Numbered from the stretch's first letter, positions 12,167 through 23,870 are shown. The stretch is 64,000 nucleotides of DNA from Anniella stebbinsi (GCA_029215795.1 JARDYH010000007.1:69928763-69992762), one strand, 5' to 3'. The notes: a model not told the origin generated them from the letters alone. Numbers and translations: made by a program.

Positions 12167-12202
<36 letters not shown>
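12166..12202. repeat. (TTA)n microsatellite
   Basis: About 12 units of TTA. Confidence 0.9.
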
Positions 12203-12203
<1 letters not shown>

Positions 12204-12477
12204 GTGAACTTATAAAAACCTGCATATTTCCTCATAACCTTGAGATTTAAAACATTCAAATAGGGGAGAAAGTGAAACTGATTGATTCACCCATCTCTGC
12301 TAAAATTGAAAACATAGTCCGGTAAAAAAAAATACAAAACTTCAGTGCATATTTAGACAACAGTAGCTACATTCCCTTCATCTCAAATTCCGTTAATCTC
12401 AAAAGGCTGGTGATTCTCAAGAGCTATCCTAAAGGTCTGTATTGGCAACTCTCCCTCCATCCCATCCCATTGGCAAC

Positions 12478-12550
12478 ATAGAATCATAGAATAGTAGAGT
12501 TGGAAGGGACCTATCAGGCCATTGAGTCCAGCCTCCTGCTCAATGCTGCT
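12478..12550 (-). mobile_element. CR1-type LINE 3' fragment
   Basis: CATAGAATCATAGAATAGTAGAGTTGGAAGGGACCT is the reverse complement of a CR1 3' end with its ATTCTATG-type terminal repeats. Lies in a gene II intron. Confidence 0.7.
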
Positions 12551-13681
12551 CAGTGCGGGGTTCACCATGGTTTGTGTAGGACAGGAAGCAGTTGTTTTAA
12601 AGCAATACAGGAGCCACCTTAGACAAAGCAAAGCATTCCTTCCTATGGAAGAGCGGAGGGGAAGGGAAATGGCTAATGTTAAAAGTGAAAGAGGGCCATT
12701 TAACTTGTATGTTTTCACTGCCCAAATATATTTATACCTGTCGTGGACCTGGCTAGGGATGTCAGGTGGTTCCGTTTGGGCTTGGAGGGGTGGGGGTGGA
12801 GATTGCTGTGTTTTTGTCGGCTCGGCCCCCCTAGACCCCGTTCCAATTTCTACTAGCTGGCTCAACTTGGTTGACAGTGAATCAGGATTTTCCATTTTTT
12901 TAAAAAAAAAATATGCTTAAGTCACCACTTGCAGAATGGCTATTTATGCAAATGATAATTTTAAAAAATGGGGAAACCCAAGGCTCAGCTCACAAATGCT
13001 AGTTGTAGAAATCCGGGGTGCTGCGGAAATCTGGCGAGCCCAAAAAGGGCTGGATTATCGGGTGATGGGCCTCTTTAGACTGGGCTCCACATGGGTTGGA
13101 GTAGCCCACAGGTATCAGCATTGGGCATCTTGTTCCCATCCCGTCTGATTGGAGCCATGCCCTTTGGCAACCCTAGGCAACGGTGCACCCCTATAGCCCC
13201 CTGAGGGAGGGGTCTGTCCACTCCATTCCCTTGAGAGTAGTCTGCCCCACAGCAAGAGGGTTGGAGCAAACATATGACCCTGCTGCTGTGGCATACATGT
13301 ACATCTTTTTTAAAATAAATAAATAAATGCAAGTATTCTCCTTGCTTTAAGATGATCACTTTTACCCATGTGCAAATGTATGCAAATTCAACTGACAGAG
13401 CAAGTCAACCAACATTTATACAATTAATTGACTAGGTGTGCAATCGTGTACTCCAGCCTTCCCCAATCCAGAGGCTCCAGATGTGTTGGACTACACATCT
13501 GGAGGGCTCTAGGTAGGGAGTGGTTTACCCAGGAGTAAGCCCCAATGAACTCAGTGGGAATTAGTTCTGCATAGACATGCATGGGATGGCGCTGTCAGAT
13601 TCCTTTATTTGGGGGCAGCCCTAGCTTGCCATTCTCTGATTTCCCAGTATTTCATAGGCTCCAGAGAAGATCGACACTTAC

Positions 13682-14056
13682 TGGTAAATTGTGGGAGCAC
13701 CTTCAAAGTCACCTTTCCCGTGTAAACCTGACTGGCTTCTCTGCGCTCCGGGATCTCAGTCTCCTTCCCTGGTTCTTGGGACTGCTCCAAAGGAGCCTCT
13801 ATCCATACGATGTAGCTCCCGGCATCAGTTGGGACTAGATCCTTGATGGTCAAGGAGCAGTCCTCTTGCACCAAAAGGCTCCCTTCTTGCGGGTTCCGCT
13901 GTCCTGGGATGTACTTCTGCACTATTGGTGGGGCCCCTGAATGGGTTTGTCTGGACCATTCACACAAATAAAATCGTTTTGGGATTTTTGGTAGACTCAG
14001 GATGACAGTTTGACCTGGAAGGGGATCCTGTGGCTTCTGGTCAATGGCAATTGGTT
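13682..14056 (-). CDS. Gene II, second V-type Ig domain
   Basis: A 375-bp phase 1-1 exon between TTTTTGCAG and GTAAGTG, about 2.5 kb downstream of the first domain. It encodes a second V-type fold: GQTVILSL at strand B without Cys, LCEWSRQ at strand C, QEDCSLTIKDL at strand E and PTDAGSYIVWIE at strand F. It shares the alternative Cys pair with the other N-type domains here. It lacks the GRET motif (EGSLLVQEDC instead) and has a long acidic/basic insert (about 20 residues around KETEIPERREA) before strand G. Mammalian CEACAMs usually follow the N domain with C2-type domains, so two V-type domains in tandem is atypical. Confidence 0.82.
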
Positions 14057-14436
14057 CTGCAAAAAAAAGTTGAGAAGAAATTTGCATGGTTTAGGCTCTG
14101 CAGCCCTGAAAAATAAAACTTTGGATACAAGTGGCCAACATTTTTTTCTTTGTTTTTGTAATTTAACCAGACCGCACTCCTGCATCCCAAGCGCAGCTTG
14201 AGCTATAGACTTTAACAAAGGGTAAAACCTGATCCCTGGGCCTCAAAATGTTTCACTGGCTGAGCCCAGCAATCCAAGCTCCTGTTAAAGGCAGAAGTGC
14301 ATCTCAGGTTCCCCCCACTACCAGTAAGTTGGCAACTTATTTCAAAAAAGCTAAAGATCAAAGCACCTCCCTGTAGTTACCTCCCCTCCTCTTTGTCGGT
14401 CAGGATTGTCATGCCTTCACGCATCCCCTCCTTGTA

Positions 14437-14757
14437 GGGTGACCAGATAAAATCCAGGTCAGGGCTCATGTAACTATAACAGTTGTAGAGAAAAGGGAAT
14501 TTCAGCCAGTGTCATTTGTATGCAATTAGTTCCTGGTGGTATTCCTTCTTCATCACAACAGTTAAAGGTACATGCACTATACTAGAGTGACCATATACAA
14601 AAGAAGGCAGGGCCCCTGCAACTTTAACTGTTGTGATGAAGAGGGAATTTCACCAGGAACTAACTGCATACAAATAACACTGGCTGAAATTCCCTTTTCT
14701 CTACAATTGTTAAAGTTACATGAGCCCTGACCTGGATTTTATCTTGTCAGCCTACCC
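14437..14757. mobile_element. Palindromic MITE, family A, full copy 4
   Basis: Ends GGGTGACCAGATAAAATCC and GGATTTTATCTTGTCAGCC. In the intron between the two V exons of gene II. Confidence 0.75.
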
Positions 14758-15732
14758 CCTTGTCTCTGCTCTTGTGCCTTTTAAAGAGCAGCCTTAAAAT
14801 TAGAAGTGAAGCTTTCGCAGGCCTGTGGGGAAAATGGGTGGAAATAAAATCTGTTGCCCATTTTTCTGCTGCAAAAGATGCAGGACCAAGACCATTTTTT
14901 TTTTTTAAAAAAAAAACAGTAACAAACTGTCCACTGCAGTTTCTGCCACCACAATCTGATATTTAGTTAGAGCCAAAATATCTGGAAATAAGCAGGTGAA
15001 TTAGTAGAAGCCTGCAGGCTTGGAATTAGAATCACCAAATGATCAGGAAACCAGCCCTGGCCTGCTCTTCTGCCCTTGAGAGGAGCTTGATCTGCAGAAA
15101 TCAGCAGCTGAAACTTTTTTTAAAAAAAAGAAATGTATTGCATATTATAAAATACAACTACATCTTGCTAAGTCCAGTAGCATTTTGCAAGAGGAGTAGT
15201 AAATGCTCGGACATATACAATTTTAACATCACTAAGTGCTTCTACATGATGCTGAAAAGTACTACCAATACTACTGTATTTCTATCAATACGTACATTTA
15301 ATCTTATTTTAACCATAGATGAAGCTTCTCATTATAAAAATAGGGGGGGTGTTAAGAAAGTTGCCCACCGTTGTTGGGGTGGTTGGGGATGAATTAGTGA
15401 TTGTGCATAACATCCGGAATGAATGAGTGGAGCTGGGGTGTGTCAGAAGGAGGGGAGGGTACAGCCCCAACCTCCTGCAAAAGCTGAACCATGCTCACAC
15501 CGCATCATTGGCAGGCAGCATCTGAGATGACTGGACCCCCACGCCCAAGCTGAAATCAACCCAAGAGGATCCAAGGGGATGCCAGCTGTACCGAACGACT
15601 GCTAGGGTCCTGACTGGGTGGCATCACCACCTTTTGTACTGGTAGATCTGCCTTTAGCAGCAAGGATTCAACAGGTCCGTGAATGTTGGACTGGGGCCAA
15701 AGGAGATTTGGGTTCGCTGGCCTCCCTATCCT

Positions 15733-16052
15733 AGGATGACCGTACAAAAAGGAGGACAGGGCTCCTGTATCTTTTAACCGTTGCCTTGAAAGGGGGATTT
15801 CAGCAGGTGTCATTTGTATGCAGGCAGCACCTGATGAAATTCCCTCTTCATCACAACAGTGACAACTGCAGGAGCCCTGACCTCTTTTGTAACTGGTCAC
15901 TCTGGTATAGCTCCTGCAGCTTTAATTGTTGGGATGAAGAGGGAATTTCACCAGGGGCTGCATGCATACAAATGATACCTGCTGGAATTCAATTTTCTAT
16001 ACAACTGTTAAAGATACAGGAGCCCTGTCCTCCTTTCCATGTGGTCACCCTA
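15733..16052. mobile_element. Palindromic MITE, family A, full copy 5 (diverged)
   Basis: Ends TAGGATGACCGTACAAAAAG and TTTCCATGTGGTCACCCTA. It has GGCAGCACCTGATGAAATTC in place of the usual CAATTAGTTCCTGGTGAAAT, so it belongs to an older or distinct subfamily. Confidence 0.7.
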
Positions 16053-16179
16053 CTCTAGCCTATGACAAAGGTTACTGGGGGATGCTTGTGCCGCTCTCAG
16101 CCTGAGGATGAAGTTGGGGGTGAACCATGTATGCCACCCAAAGCTCTTTGAGGGAAGAGCATGATTTTAAAAAAAAAGT

Positions 16180-16415
16180 ACTAAAAGTTATTTCATTTAA
16201 ATCCTGCCTTTGTTCCTCCAAGGAACCCAAGGCGGCATTCATAATCCTCTCCATTTTATCCTCATGACAACAACCCTATGAGGTAGGTTGGGTTGAGAGT
16301 CTGTGACTGGCCCAAAGTCACCCAGTGAGCTTTCATGGCCGAGTGGGGACTAGAACCCAGCTCTCCCGACTCCCAGTCCAACACTCTAACCACTACACCA
16401 CACTGGTGCTAAATA
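16180..16415 (-). mobile_element. tRNA-derived SINE
   Basis: On the minus strand it starts GTGGTGTAGTGGTTAGAGTG, with a tRNA-like A box and GGTTCTAGTCCCCACTC B box. It continues GTGACTTTGGGCCAGTCACA and GGTTGTTGTCATGAGG. Widely repeated in squamate genomes. Lies in a gene II intron close to exon 16560-16964. Confidence 0.75.
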
Positions 16416-16559
16416 AAATCTAAATAAATATAGAGTTTCCCACCATGGCAGTGCCATGGTGGAAAAGTATTGGATTGCTGCCTGGTATACAGCTCTTAAA
16501 GGCAGTGGAGCCTTTCCATAAAAAAGGTGGCAACTTCTAAGATGGGTGTTAACACTTAC

Positions 16560-16964
16560 CGGTGATATCTAAAAAGAAATCGGCGGTGTGTGTTTGTGTT
16601 TGGCCTGGAATGTCTTTTTCCTTGTTTGGAGACGTCTCTATTGTCACCGAGTAGTTTCCTGTGTCCAAGGGCCTCAGCCGTTTGATATGCAAGTTACAGT
16701 CATCGCTCAGGGTCTCCCGCCCACTGAAGGCGCTGCCGTTTGTAATCCTGGGATTGTTCAGTGGGGTGGAGGTAAGAATGGAAACCGAGTCCTCCGACCG
16801 AGTTTTTCGGGCCCAGGAGCACTTCACAATATCGCTCTTGGGTGGGGCTCCCTGTAGGGAAAAGATGACGTTCCCACCCCGTTTAGGGCTTGATGGTTGG
16901 GGGGTCACAGAAAGCCTTTGCTGCTGCGCTGGTACCAGCTGCAAAACAAGGGTCAGGATGAAGC
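16560..16964 (-). CDS. Gene II, N-terminal V-type Ig domain (CEACAM-like)
   Basis: A 405-bp phase 1-1 exon between CTTTGCAG and GTAAGTG. It begins with the end of a signal peptide (FILTLVLQLVPA) and then a V-type domain of about 115 residues. CEACAM N-domain landmarks are visible: KCSWARK at strand C, FSGRETLSDDCNLHI before and in strand E, and PLDTGNYSVTIE at strand F. The usual B- and F-strand cysteines are absent; instead one Cys precedes the core Trp and one lies in strand E. The domain is extracellular. Its splice partner at 13682-14056 is in phase, giving two tandem V-type domains. Confidence 0.85.
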
Positions 16965-17102
16965 CTGCAAAGCAAGAGGGAAAGGAAACGAGAGATTCAG
17001 TCCTGCCGTCTCTTCTCAGTGATCCAAATTAAGCCTATTTCTGTCTCAAGAGAAGCCCCACATCTTGAAGCTCCACATCATGGCCGGATGAGGCTTCACA
17101 TC

Positions 17103-17250
17103 CAATGGTGATTAGTGGCTCCGTGGTCAGTGGGGTTGTGAAACCGCTCTAGGTCTCAGCCAGGACCAGTCAGAACTCTATTGCTTTGCACCTTGGAGAG
17201 CTCCTTCGGGGTTCTGACTGGGACCCAAAACGGATTCACCTCCAATGTCT
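17103..17250. mobile_element. Palindromic family B copy (diverged)
   Basis: GTGGCTCCGTGGTCAGTGGG through CCAGTCAGAACTCTA to GGTTCTGACTGGGACCC. Both arms present but worn. Confidence 0.55.
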
Positions 17251-17359
17251 ACCTCCTGATTGCTGGGATCAATGTATTTCCATTTTCAAAGATGCTCCAC
17301 ACCTTGAAGCACTGTGCCCTCAGGCCTGGAAACGCTGTGCTGCCCACAAGCTTAGTTTG

Positions 17360-17386
17360 AGTTTAAAACAATTCTATTATTATTAC

Positions 17387-17417
<31 letters not shown>

Positions 17418-17440
17418 AATAATAATAATAATAATAATAT
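17360..17440. repeat. (TTA)n/(ATA)n microsatellite
   Basis: A run of ATT units that switches to AAT units, forming a small palindrome. Confidence 0.85.
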
Positions 17441-18450
17441 GCTGCTCAATTATCTAACACAGATTCCAGAGCAGTGAACATCGGTATAAACAGTAAAAGA
17501 AAGACGATTTAAAAGCAAATTAAAATTGTTCAATTTAAAAACATAGGAACCAGAAAAACAGTGGCTAGTCAGCTCAGGAAGGCTTCTCAAAACAGAGTTG
17601 TTTTCAGGAGGCGCTGGAAGCAGCCTAGTGTTGGTGCCTGCCTGACCACCAGGGGCAGAGTATCACAGGTAAGGAAGGGGCCACTACACTAAAGGCTCTT
17701 CTCCTGGTGGATTCCAATCGGGATATTTCCAAAAAAGTTAAGGTTTACAGAATTTTTTTAAAATTATATTTTATACAAATATGTACTCAAACAATTAGAG
17801 CAATTGCTATACACTTTATAGTTTCTCTGCAATATTGTTAAAGCAAATTGCTCCACTAATTTATAAAAGAGGCAGGCCAAACGCGTTTCAACGATATGGG
17901 TCTTCCTCAGTGGCCTTTAAATTCTGGCACAAGCTGTTCAGTAGTTCAATTGTTTATCTGAGCATGGGGGCTGCCTGACAATATCATGGAAAAAATACGA
18001 ATTGCATCACTCCCCCAGACCAGCAAAAGCCTACAGCGAGTGCTTGAGAAATACTCCTGACCTCCGTTTCTCCAAACCAATGCCGTGAATCGGGCCACAG
18101 GTCTAACTGGAACCACCAGGAGCATGCCCTCTGACGACCTCAGTGATCGGGCAGGTTGGTAAAGGAGAAGACACCCTCTCAGGTATCCTGGTCCCAAGTT
18201 GTTTAGGGCTTTGTACACTAATACCAAAACCTTAAACCTGGCCAGGTAGCCAATAGGTAGCCAGGGCAATTCCCTCAGCAAAGGAGTTACATGATGAAAA
18301 GAGTCAGCTTCTGATAAAAGCCGAGCTGCTGCGTTCTGCACTAGCTCCAGCTTCCGGAGCAACCTTAAGGGCAGCCCCACATAGAGCGCATTGCAATAAT
18401 CCAGCCCTGAAGTTACTAATGCCCGTACCACTGTGGCCAAGCTATCCCTG
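17441..18450 (-). mobile_element. L2-like LINE 3' end, interrupted by a Penelope-type fragment
   Basis: On the minus strand 18440-17946 encodes the C-terminal LINE protein: VTSGLDYCNALYVGLPLRLL, LVQNAAARLL, LPWLPI, GPGYL, with stops and frame changes later. The 3' part continues at 17441-17720 (AGAGTTGTTTTCAGGAGGCGC reversed). Between them, 17725-17945 holds AAACGCGTTTCAACG and GTCTTCCTCAGTGG, typical of Penelope-like terminal repeats. Dead copy. Confidence 0.65.
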
Positions 18451-18479
18451 TCCAGGAGAAACTGTAGCTAGCAAACCAG

Positions 18480-18690
18480 ATGAAGCTGTTAAAAGGTGCA
18501 ATCCTCTGCATGTTTAGTCAGAGAAAAAGTCCCAGCATGGCTGGGGAATGCTAGGAGTTTTTTCTGTCTAAACGTTCATAAAATTGCGCCCTTATTTATT
18601 CTTTAGGACATAAAAAGAGATGTTGGGAATTGTAGGATTTCTTTACGTCTAAACATGCATTGAATTGTGCCCTCAGTCAAGCGCAGATTT
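18480..18690. repeat. Short dispersed repeat with TAGACAGAAAAAA motif
   Basis: TTTTTTCTGTCTAAACGTTC recurs here, and related text (TTTCTGTCTAAACATGCAT) occurs near 20195. Family unknown. Confidence 0.35.
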
Positions 18691-18778
18691 AACAGACTGT
18701 TCAATTGATTAAATTAGTTTGATGAACCGACTAACTTTTCTTTAATTGGGTGACAATTAATATTATTTATATATATTC

Positions 18779-18815
18779 TTTCTCCTCCTCCTCCTCCTCC
18801 TCCTCCTCCTCCTCA
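18779..18815. repeat. (CTC)n microsatellite
   Basis: About 11 CTC units, then CAACAACAACAG. Confidence 0.9.
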
Positions 18816-19232
18816 ACAACAACAGGGGATCTTCCTGCCATCTTGCAAGGTGTGACCGTTTGCTTTTTCCAACTGACCTGCCAAAAGAATTGCCTTCTGT
18901 GATCCCTGCTGGCTGCTGGGTAGGTTCATTGTCCCGTTGTCCCACAGAGGTAGGCTGCACAGTTGCAAAATGTAGCCGAGGTGAGGTGGACAGGGAGAAG
19001 CTCTTCTCCTACAGAGGCTTAGCTCCCTCCGACTGGTGTCCTTCTGCCTGGGTGAGACAAACTCCCTCTCCTTTGCCGCGTCTCTTTTTGTCCTGCAGAG
19101 GGAAGGAAGCAAGAGCCGTTGCACAAGAGTTGGGTGATGTCGTTTGCCTTCTATGCCCTTCTTGGTGTCGTTTGAGTTGCACAACCTTCAGGTGACTAAG
19201 GCTGACGGCCCAAAGTTGTTGAGGAAACTCAC

Positions 19233-19281
19233 CGGAAAACTTGTCGTAAACCAAAGGGTTAGGGCGACATGCCACCATCAT
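19233..19281 (-). CDS. Gene II, candidate signal-peptide exon 1
   Basis: A candidate first coding exon upstream of the first V domain of gene II. ATG at 19281 opens 16 codons (MMVACRPNPLVYDKFS) and one extra base before a strong donor (CCG|GTGAGT). That phase 1 exit joins the next exon, which starts GFILTLVLQLVPA and would supply the hydrophobic core of the signal peptide. No promoter like those of genes IV and V was seen upstream. The call rests on phase and donor only; another exon in 17.0-19.3 kb could be the true start. Confidence 0.4.
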
Positions 19282-19559
19282 TGCATCGTCCTTTGATCTC
19301 CTTCAAAGGGTACTCCATCTTCTCATCCCATCATTCTTTGTGTTTTGAGATTAATCACTTGTAATAACCTCGGAAGTCAGGAGGATCTCTGAACTATCTG
19401 CTCTGGCTGCCTATCACCTGCTGTAGCTTGTCTTTGGGAGGTACAGGAGTTTGTAAACATTGATAAGGCCTGCGAAGATGACCACCACCACAGGTGTAAT
19501 TCATGGAGCTGATATTGAAAATTGCACCTAGCACAAAGAGCTGTCAAGTATATAAGTCT

Positions 19560-19700
19560 TATAATCATCGAATAGTAGAATTGGAAGAGGCCTATAAGGC
19601 CATCGAGGCCAATCCCTTGCTCAAGGCAGGAATCCACTTTAAAGCATCACTGACAGATGGTTGTCCAGCTGCATCCCCCAAAGGTTTTGGCCAAGCTGAA
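19560..19700 (-). mobile_element. CR1-type LINE 3' fragment
   Basis: ATAATCATCGAATAGTAGAATTGGAAGAGGCC through GACAGATGGTTGTCCAGCTGC, matching the fragments at 12478 and 46184. Confidence 0.65.
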
Positions 19701-19983
19701 CTTCAATGCAAACCTGGCCTACTGAAGACATTGTCTTGCTGGCCAGGCTGTCTCTATTGTGGGAGTTCCCAACAACTGAGAGAGAGTAAGCTTTATATTT
19801 CGCCTGGTAGATTTCATTTCTCTGTATTACTTTTGCCTGCTACTTAATAAATTTTGAACTTCTACACACGTGTGCGTCCATTGCCTCTGAATCCTCCTGA
19901 GAACCTTTGCCTCTTGGCAAGACAGCTCTGCACCCCTGCCTTAGGGCAAAATCCTATGCATCTTTAGACAGAAGACAAAGCCT

Positions 19984-20165
19984 ACAGCCAGGTGGCTCTG
20001 ATGTCAGCGGGGTGGTGAATCCACTCCGGGTTTCAGACAGAATCTAAGGAAGCTATTGAAGGTGCTTATTACCTTGGTTAGCCCTTTAGGAGTGTTGACT
20101 AGTTCTGAGTGAAATCTGGTGCGGATTTACTGCCCCACTGCCATCAGAATCATCAGAGTCCATTG
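19984..20165. mobile_element. Palindromic family B copy
   Basis: AGGTGGCTCTGATGTCAGCG to CAGAATCATCAGAGTCCATTG, arms mirrored around TTACCTTGGTTAGCCC. Confidence 0.6.
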
Positions 20166-20266
20166 CCCAGTCAGCTGGGAGCTGTAGGACTTTTTTCTGT
20201 CTAAACATGCATAGGATTGTGCCCATGGGGGCTCAAATCGCCTCTGTGGCTCAGAGTGCCCTTCAT

Positions 20267-20271
20267 TGACG

Positions 20272-20302
<31 letters not shown>
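20267..20302. repeat. (ATA)n tail of L2-like LINE
   Basis: About 11 ATA units directly beyond the LINE 3' end, read as its 3' terminal microsatellite. Confidence 0.75.
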
Positions 20303-20303
<1 letters not shown>

Positions 20304-20466
20304 GATTTATTTCTTACCCGCCTCTCCATCTAGATCGAGGCGGGGAACAACAGCATGATAAAATACATAAAACTAATTAAAACATGACAAATATTATTAA
20401 AACTGCATTAAAACATCCTAAAACATCATTAAAACATCCTAAAACATCCTAAAAACATTCTAAAAA

Positions 20467-21636
20467 TTACACTGGATATGCCTGCCGGAAGAGAACAGTC
20501 TTTATAGCTTTCTTAAATTCTAAAAGACTGTTAAGTTGACGAGTCTCCTCCGGCAGGTCATTCCACAGTCTGGGAGCGGCAGAAGAGAAGGTCCTCTGGG
20601 TAACAGTTGTCAGCCTAGTCTTGGCCGACCGCAGTAAGTTCTTCCCAGAGGACCTGAGCGTGCGGGGCGGATTGTACGGGAGAAGGCGATCCCGCAGGTA
20701 ACCTGGACCCAAACCATGTAGGGCTTTAAAGGTAATGACCAACACTTTATACTTCGCCCGGAAACTAATTGGCAGCCAGTGGAGCGATTTTAAAGCTGGA
20801 GTAATATGGTCACTCCTAGATGTACCGGTGACCAACCTGGCTGCCATATTTTGAACTAGTTGAAGTTTCCGGACTAGGCACAAAGGTAGCCCTATGTACA
20901 GCGCATTGCAGAAGTCAAGCCTCGAAGTTACCAGCGAGTGCACCACCATCTTTAGGTCTTCCAACTCTAGGAAGGGGCGCAGCTGGCGTATCAGCCGAAG
21001 CTGATAGTAGGCACTCCTGGCCGTCGCATCTATCTGGGCTGTCATTTGGAGCGACGGATCCAGGAGCACCCCCAAGCTGCGAACACAGTCTTTCAGGGGG
21101 AGTGTAACCCCATCCAGAACCAGTTGACACACCTCCAAACCCAGGTTGCGGCCTTTGACAGCAAGCACCTCCGTCTTGTCTGGATTCAGCTTCAGTTTGT
21201 TTTTCCTCATCCAGCCCATTACCGCCTCCAAGCATTCATTCAGAGGAGACACACTATCCTTAGCTGACGATGTTGTCGAAGGCATAGAGAAATATATTTG
21301 GGTGTCATCAGCATACTGATAGCACCCCGCCCCATGCCTCCGGATGATCTCTCCCAACGGTTTCATATAAATGTTAAACAGCATTGGGGAAAGGATGGCA
21401 CCTTGCGGTACGCCACACAGCAGCTCCTTCTTTGCAGAGCAGCTATCCCCAAGCATCACCATCTGGAACCTGCCCGAGAGGTAGGACCGGAACCACTGAA
21501 GCACAGTGCCCCCGATTCCCAATCCCCTCAGGCGTTCCAGAAGGATACCATGGTCGATGGTATCGAATGCCGCTGAGAGGTCCAAAAGTACCAACAGGGA
21601 CACACTCTCCCTGTCAATACCCAAGGCGTAGATCAT
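20467..21636 (-). pseudogene. LINE ORF, 3' part: reverse transcriptase palm to C-terminus
   Basis: An open frame of 389 codons that continues the RT: DLSAAFDTIDHGILLERL, the PQG box in GVPQGAILSP, the catalytic YADD in QYADDTQIYF, and a thumb/C-terminal region. It overlaps the upstream frame by 23 bp, which marks the frameshift. Its lack of other stops suggests a fairly recent insertion. Confidence 0.85.
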
Positions 21637-23122
21637 CCGCTAAGGCGACCATAGCAGTCTCAACTCCGTATCCCGCCCTGAAGCCAGTTTGAAATGGGTC
21701 TAGAAAATCAGTGTCATCCAAGACTACCTGGAGTTGAAAGGCAACCGCCCTCTCGATCACCTTGCCCAAGAATGGAAGGTTTGATACCGGTCTGTAGTTA
21801 TTAAAGTCCAGGGGATCCAGGGAGGGCTTCTTTAGAAGCGGCCGTATCACCGCTTCTTTTAAACATGATGGAAAACTCCCCTCCCTGAGAGATGCATTAA
21901 TAATATATTGTAACTGCGATCTAACCGCATCTCCTCCCTGGACGACCAGCCATGAAGGACAGGGATCGAGAGGGCAAGTCGTCCCCCTCACTCGTCCAAG
22001 CAGCTTGTCCACGTCTTCGGTACTCACCAACTGAAACCGATCCAGTATAATTCTACTCGCGGAGTCACTGGACACTCCATCGTCAGCCTCTGCTATAACG
22101 ACGGCATCTAAGTCGGCTCTTATCCGAGAGATTTTATCTGCGAAATGATCATTAAAGGCATCGCAGCGAACCGCCGAAGGCTCTAAAGTCGGATTCAGGG
22201 GGGAAGGTGCCCGGGTTAGACCCCTCACCACCCTGAACAGTTCCGCTGGACGCGAATTCGCAGACGCAATGCGCGCAGAGAAGAAAGCTTTCTTCGCTGC
22301 ACGTATTGCCACCCCATAGGAACGAAGATGTTCTCTATGCCGTGTCTTGTCGGATAGAAGTGGAGTTTTCCGCCTTCGGCGCTCCAGTCGTCGTCCTTTC
22401 CGCTTCAACTCCCTGAGGTCTTCCGTATACCAGGGCGCCCTGTTAGAAGCGGGTCGGAGAGGACGTTTGGGGGCGATCGTGTCGATAGCCCTAGTTAAGT
22501 CTCGATTCCATCTATCAACCAGGGCTTCTACAGGATCGTCGACGATACCAGCCATAGAACCCTCCAAGGCTTTCTGGAATCCAGCAGGATCCATCAGCCT
22601 TCGAGGGCGGACCATCTTAATAGGTCCACCACCCCCGCAGGGGCGGGTGGTAGCCGTGATACTAACCTTAACCAGAAAATGGTCTGTCCATGACAACACG
22701 GAGGTATTCGTTACCTCCGCCCACAGATCCGTCTGTTCGGAACTGAAAACGGCATCGAGGGTATGACCCGCTGAATGTGTGGGTCCAGAGACCAATTGGG
22801 ATAGGCCCATGGTTGTCATGGATGCCACGAACTCCCGAGCTCCACCTGACAAACCAGTCTCGAATGGGATGTTGAAATCGCCCAGGACCAAAAGCCTGGG
22901 CGAATCCAACACCAGCTCCGAGACCAGTTCCGTGAGCTCAGCCAGGGAGTCTGATAGGCAGCGGGGTGGCCGGTACACCAACAGAATCCCTAGTCTATCC
23001 CTGGTCTTCAGACTCAGGTACACACACTCGATGTAATTCAGTTCACGAACAGGAAGTCTGGTCAGATTAAGATTATCCCTGTAGACCACAGCTACTCCGC
23101 CCCCCCGCCCACTTTCCCTCAC
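21614..23122 (-). pseudogene. LINE ORF, 5' part: endonuclease and start of reverse transcriptase
   Basis: An open frame of 502 codons covering most of the endonuclease domain, a linker and RT motifs up to the palm (NNYRPVSNLPFLGKVIE, FQTGFRAGYG). It runs into a stop right after ADDLRLGY, where the downstream frame takes over. The first ATG is internal, since the 5' end of the element is missing. The frameshift makes this copy unable to make a full polyprotein. Confidence 0.85.
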
Positions 23123-23479
23123 CTGCCGTTCCTGGGCTAGATCTACATTACTGCTTTAAAGTGGTACTGAAATGCATGGATAACTGTTGGGGCACATTCC
23201 ACATACCCCTTTTTCAGAGCGTCATTTCCTGCTTGTTATTCCACATTATCCAAAATACAGCAACAAATGCCACTCTGTCCTACAAGATATAAATGTGCAG
23301 GAGGGATATAGCGTCACCGTGATGGGATCGTAACGATTTGACACAAGGTGTAGCTCTGGCCCTGGACTAAGTTAGCCTGGCCACCGTTAGCCATGCTCTG
23401 GTGGCCTCCCATTGAGACTATTGCACTATGTTGAATGGGGCTCTGCCTTTAAAATGGACTGCAGTCATTCGAAAATAGG

Positions 23480-23870
23480 GATGCACTTGGACTGGAGTTT
23501 CAATCATATTATACCATGCTTTGACAGCTGATCCCAGTTCATTTCAAGCCCAGTTTAAAGTGCTGGTTTGAACTTATAACGCTTTTAATAGCTTGGGCCC
23601 AGCTTACCTGGACGTTCGCCTTCATCCATATATACCTACCCAGATTCTAAGACCTTCATCAGAGGCACTACTCTGTGTGCCCCCCCCCCCCCAGTAAGTG
23701 CAGGAGGTGACTGGCTGCCTACTAGTGAGAAGGCCCTTTTTGGTGGAGGCCCTACAGCTGTGGATAAGTATCTCCAGAGAGGCTTGGCTGGTGCCTACAT
23801 TGTAGTCCATGGGCACCAGACAAAGAATATTTTATCCAGGCGGGACTTCTTTAAAACATGCATTTTAAAC
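23480..23870 (+). mobile_element. L2-like LINE 3' fragment
   Basis: Degraded plus-strand copy: TTCAAGCCCAGTTTAAAGTGC, AGCTTGGGCCCAGCTTACCTGG, AGAAGGCCCTTTTTGGTGG. Weakly matches the C-terminal region of the other LINE copies. Confidence 0.5.

Larger units (their letters stand above)
20303..23125 (-). mobile_element. L2-like LINE, 5'-truncated, nearly intact
   Basis: A 2.8-kb LINE on the minus strand. It begins inside the apurinic-type endonuclease domain (GGGVAVVYR, LVLGDFNIP, SWTDHFLV) and continues through a reverse transcriptase (NNYRPVSNLPFLGKVIE, DLSAAFDTIDH, GVPQGAILSPMLF, YQYADDTQIYF) to the conserved C-terminal region (LQLVQNMAARL, LHWLPI, GPGYL). The only clear break is a single frameshift near 21614-21636. 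The 3' end has A/T-rich AACATCCTAA repeats and an ATA microsatellite. It shows no disruption of gene exons and lies between genes II and III. Confidence 0.9.

Noticed and set aside
12522..12920. 132-codon open stretch on the plus strand
   Set aside because: Overlaps a CR1 fragment and has no recognisable domain.
17186..17416. Open stretch ending in poly-tyrosine
   Set aside because: Translation of a TTA/TAT microsatellite.
18763..18960. Arginine-rich open stretch
   Set aside because: Translation of the CTC microsatellite on the other strand.
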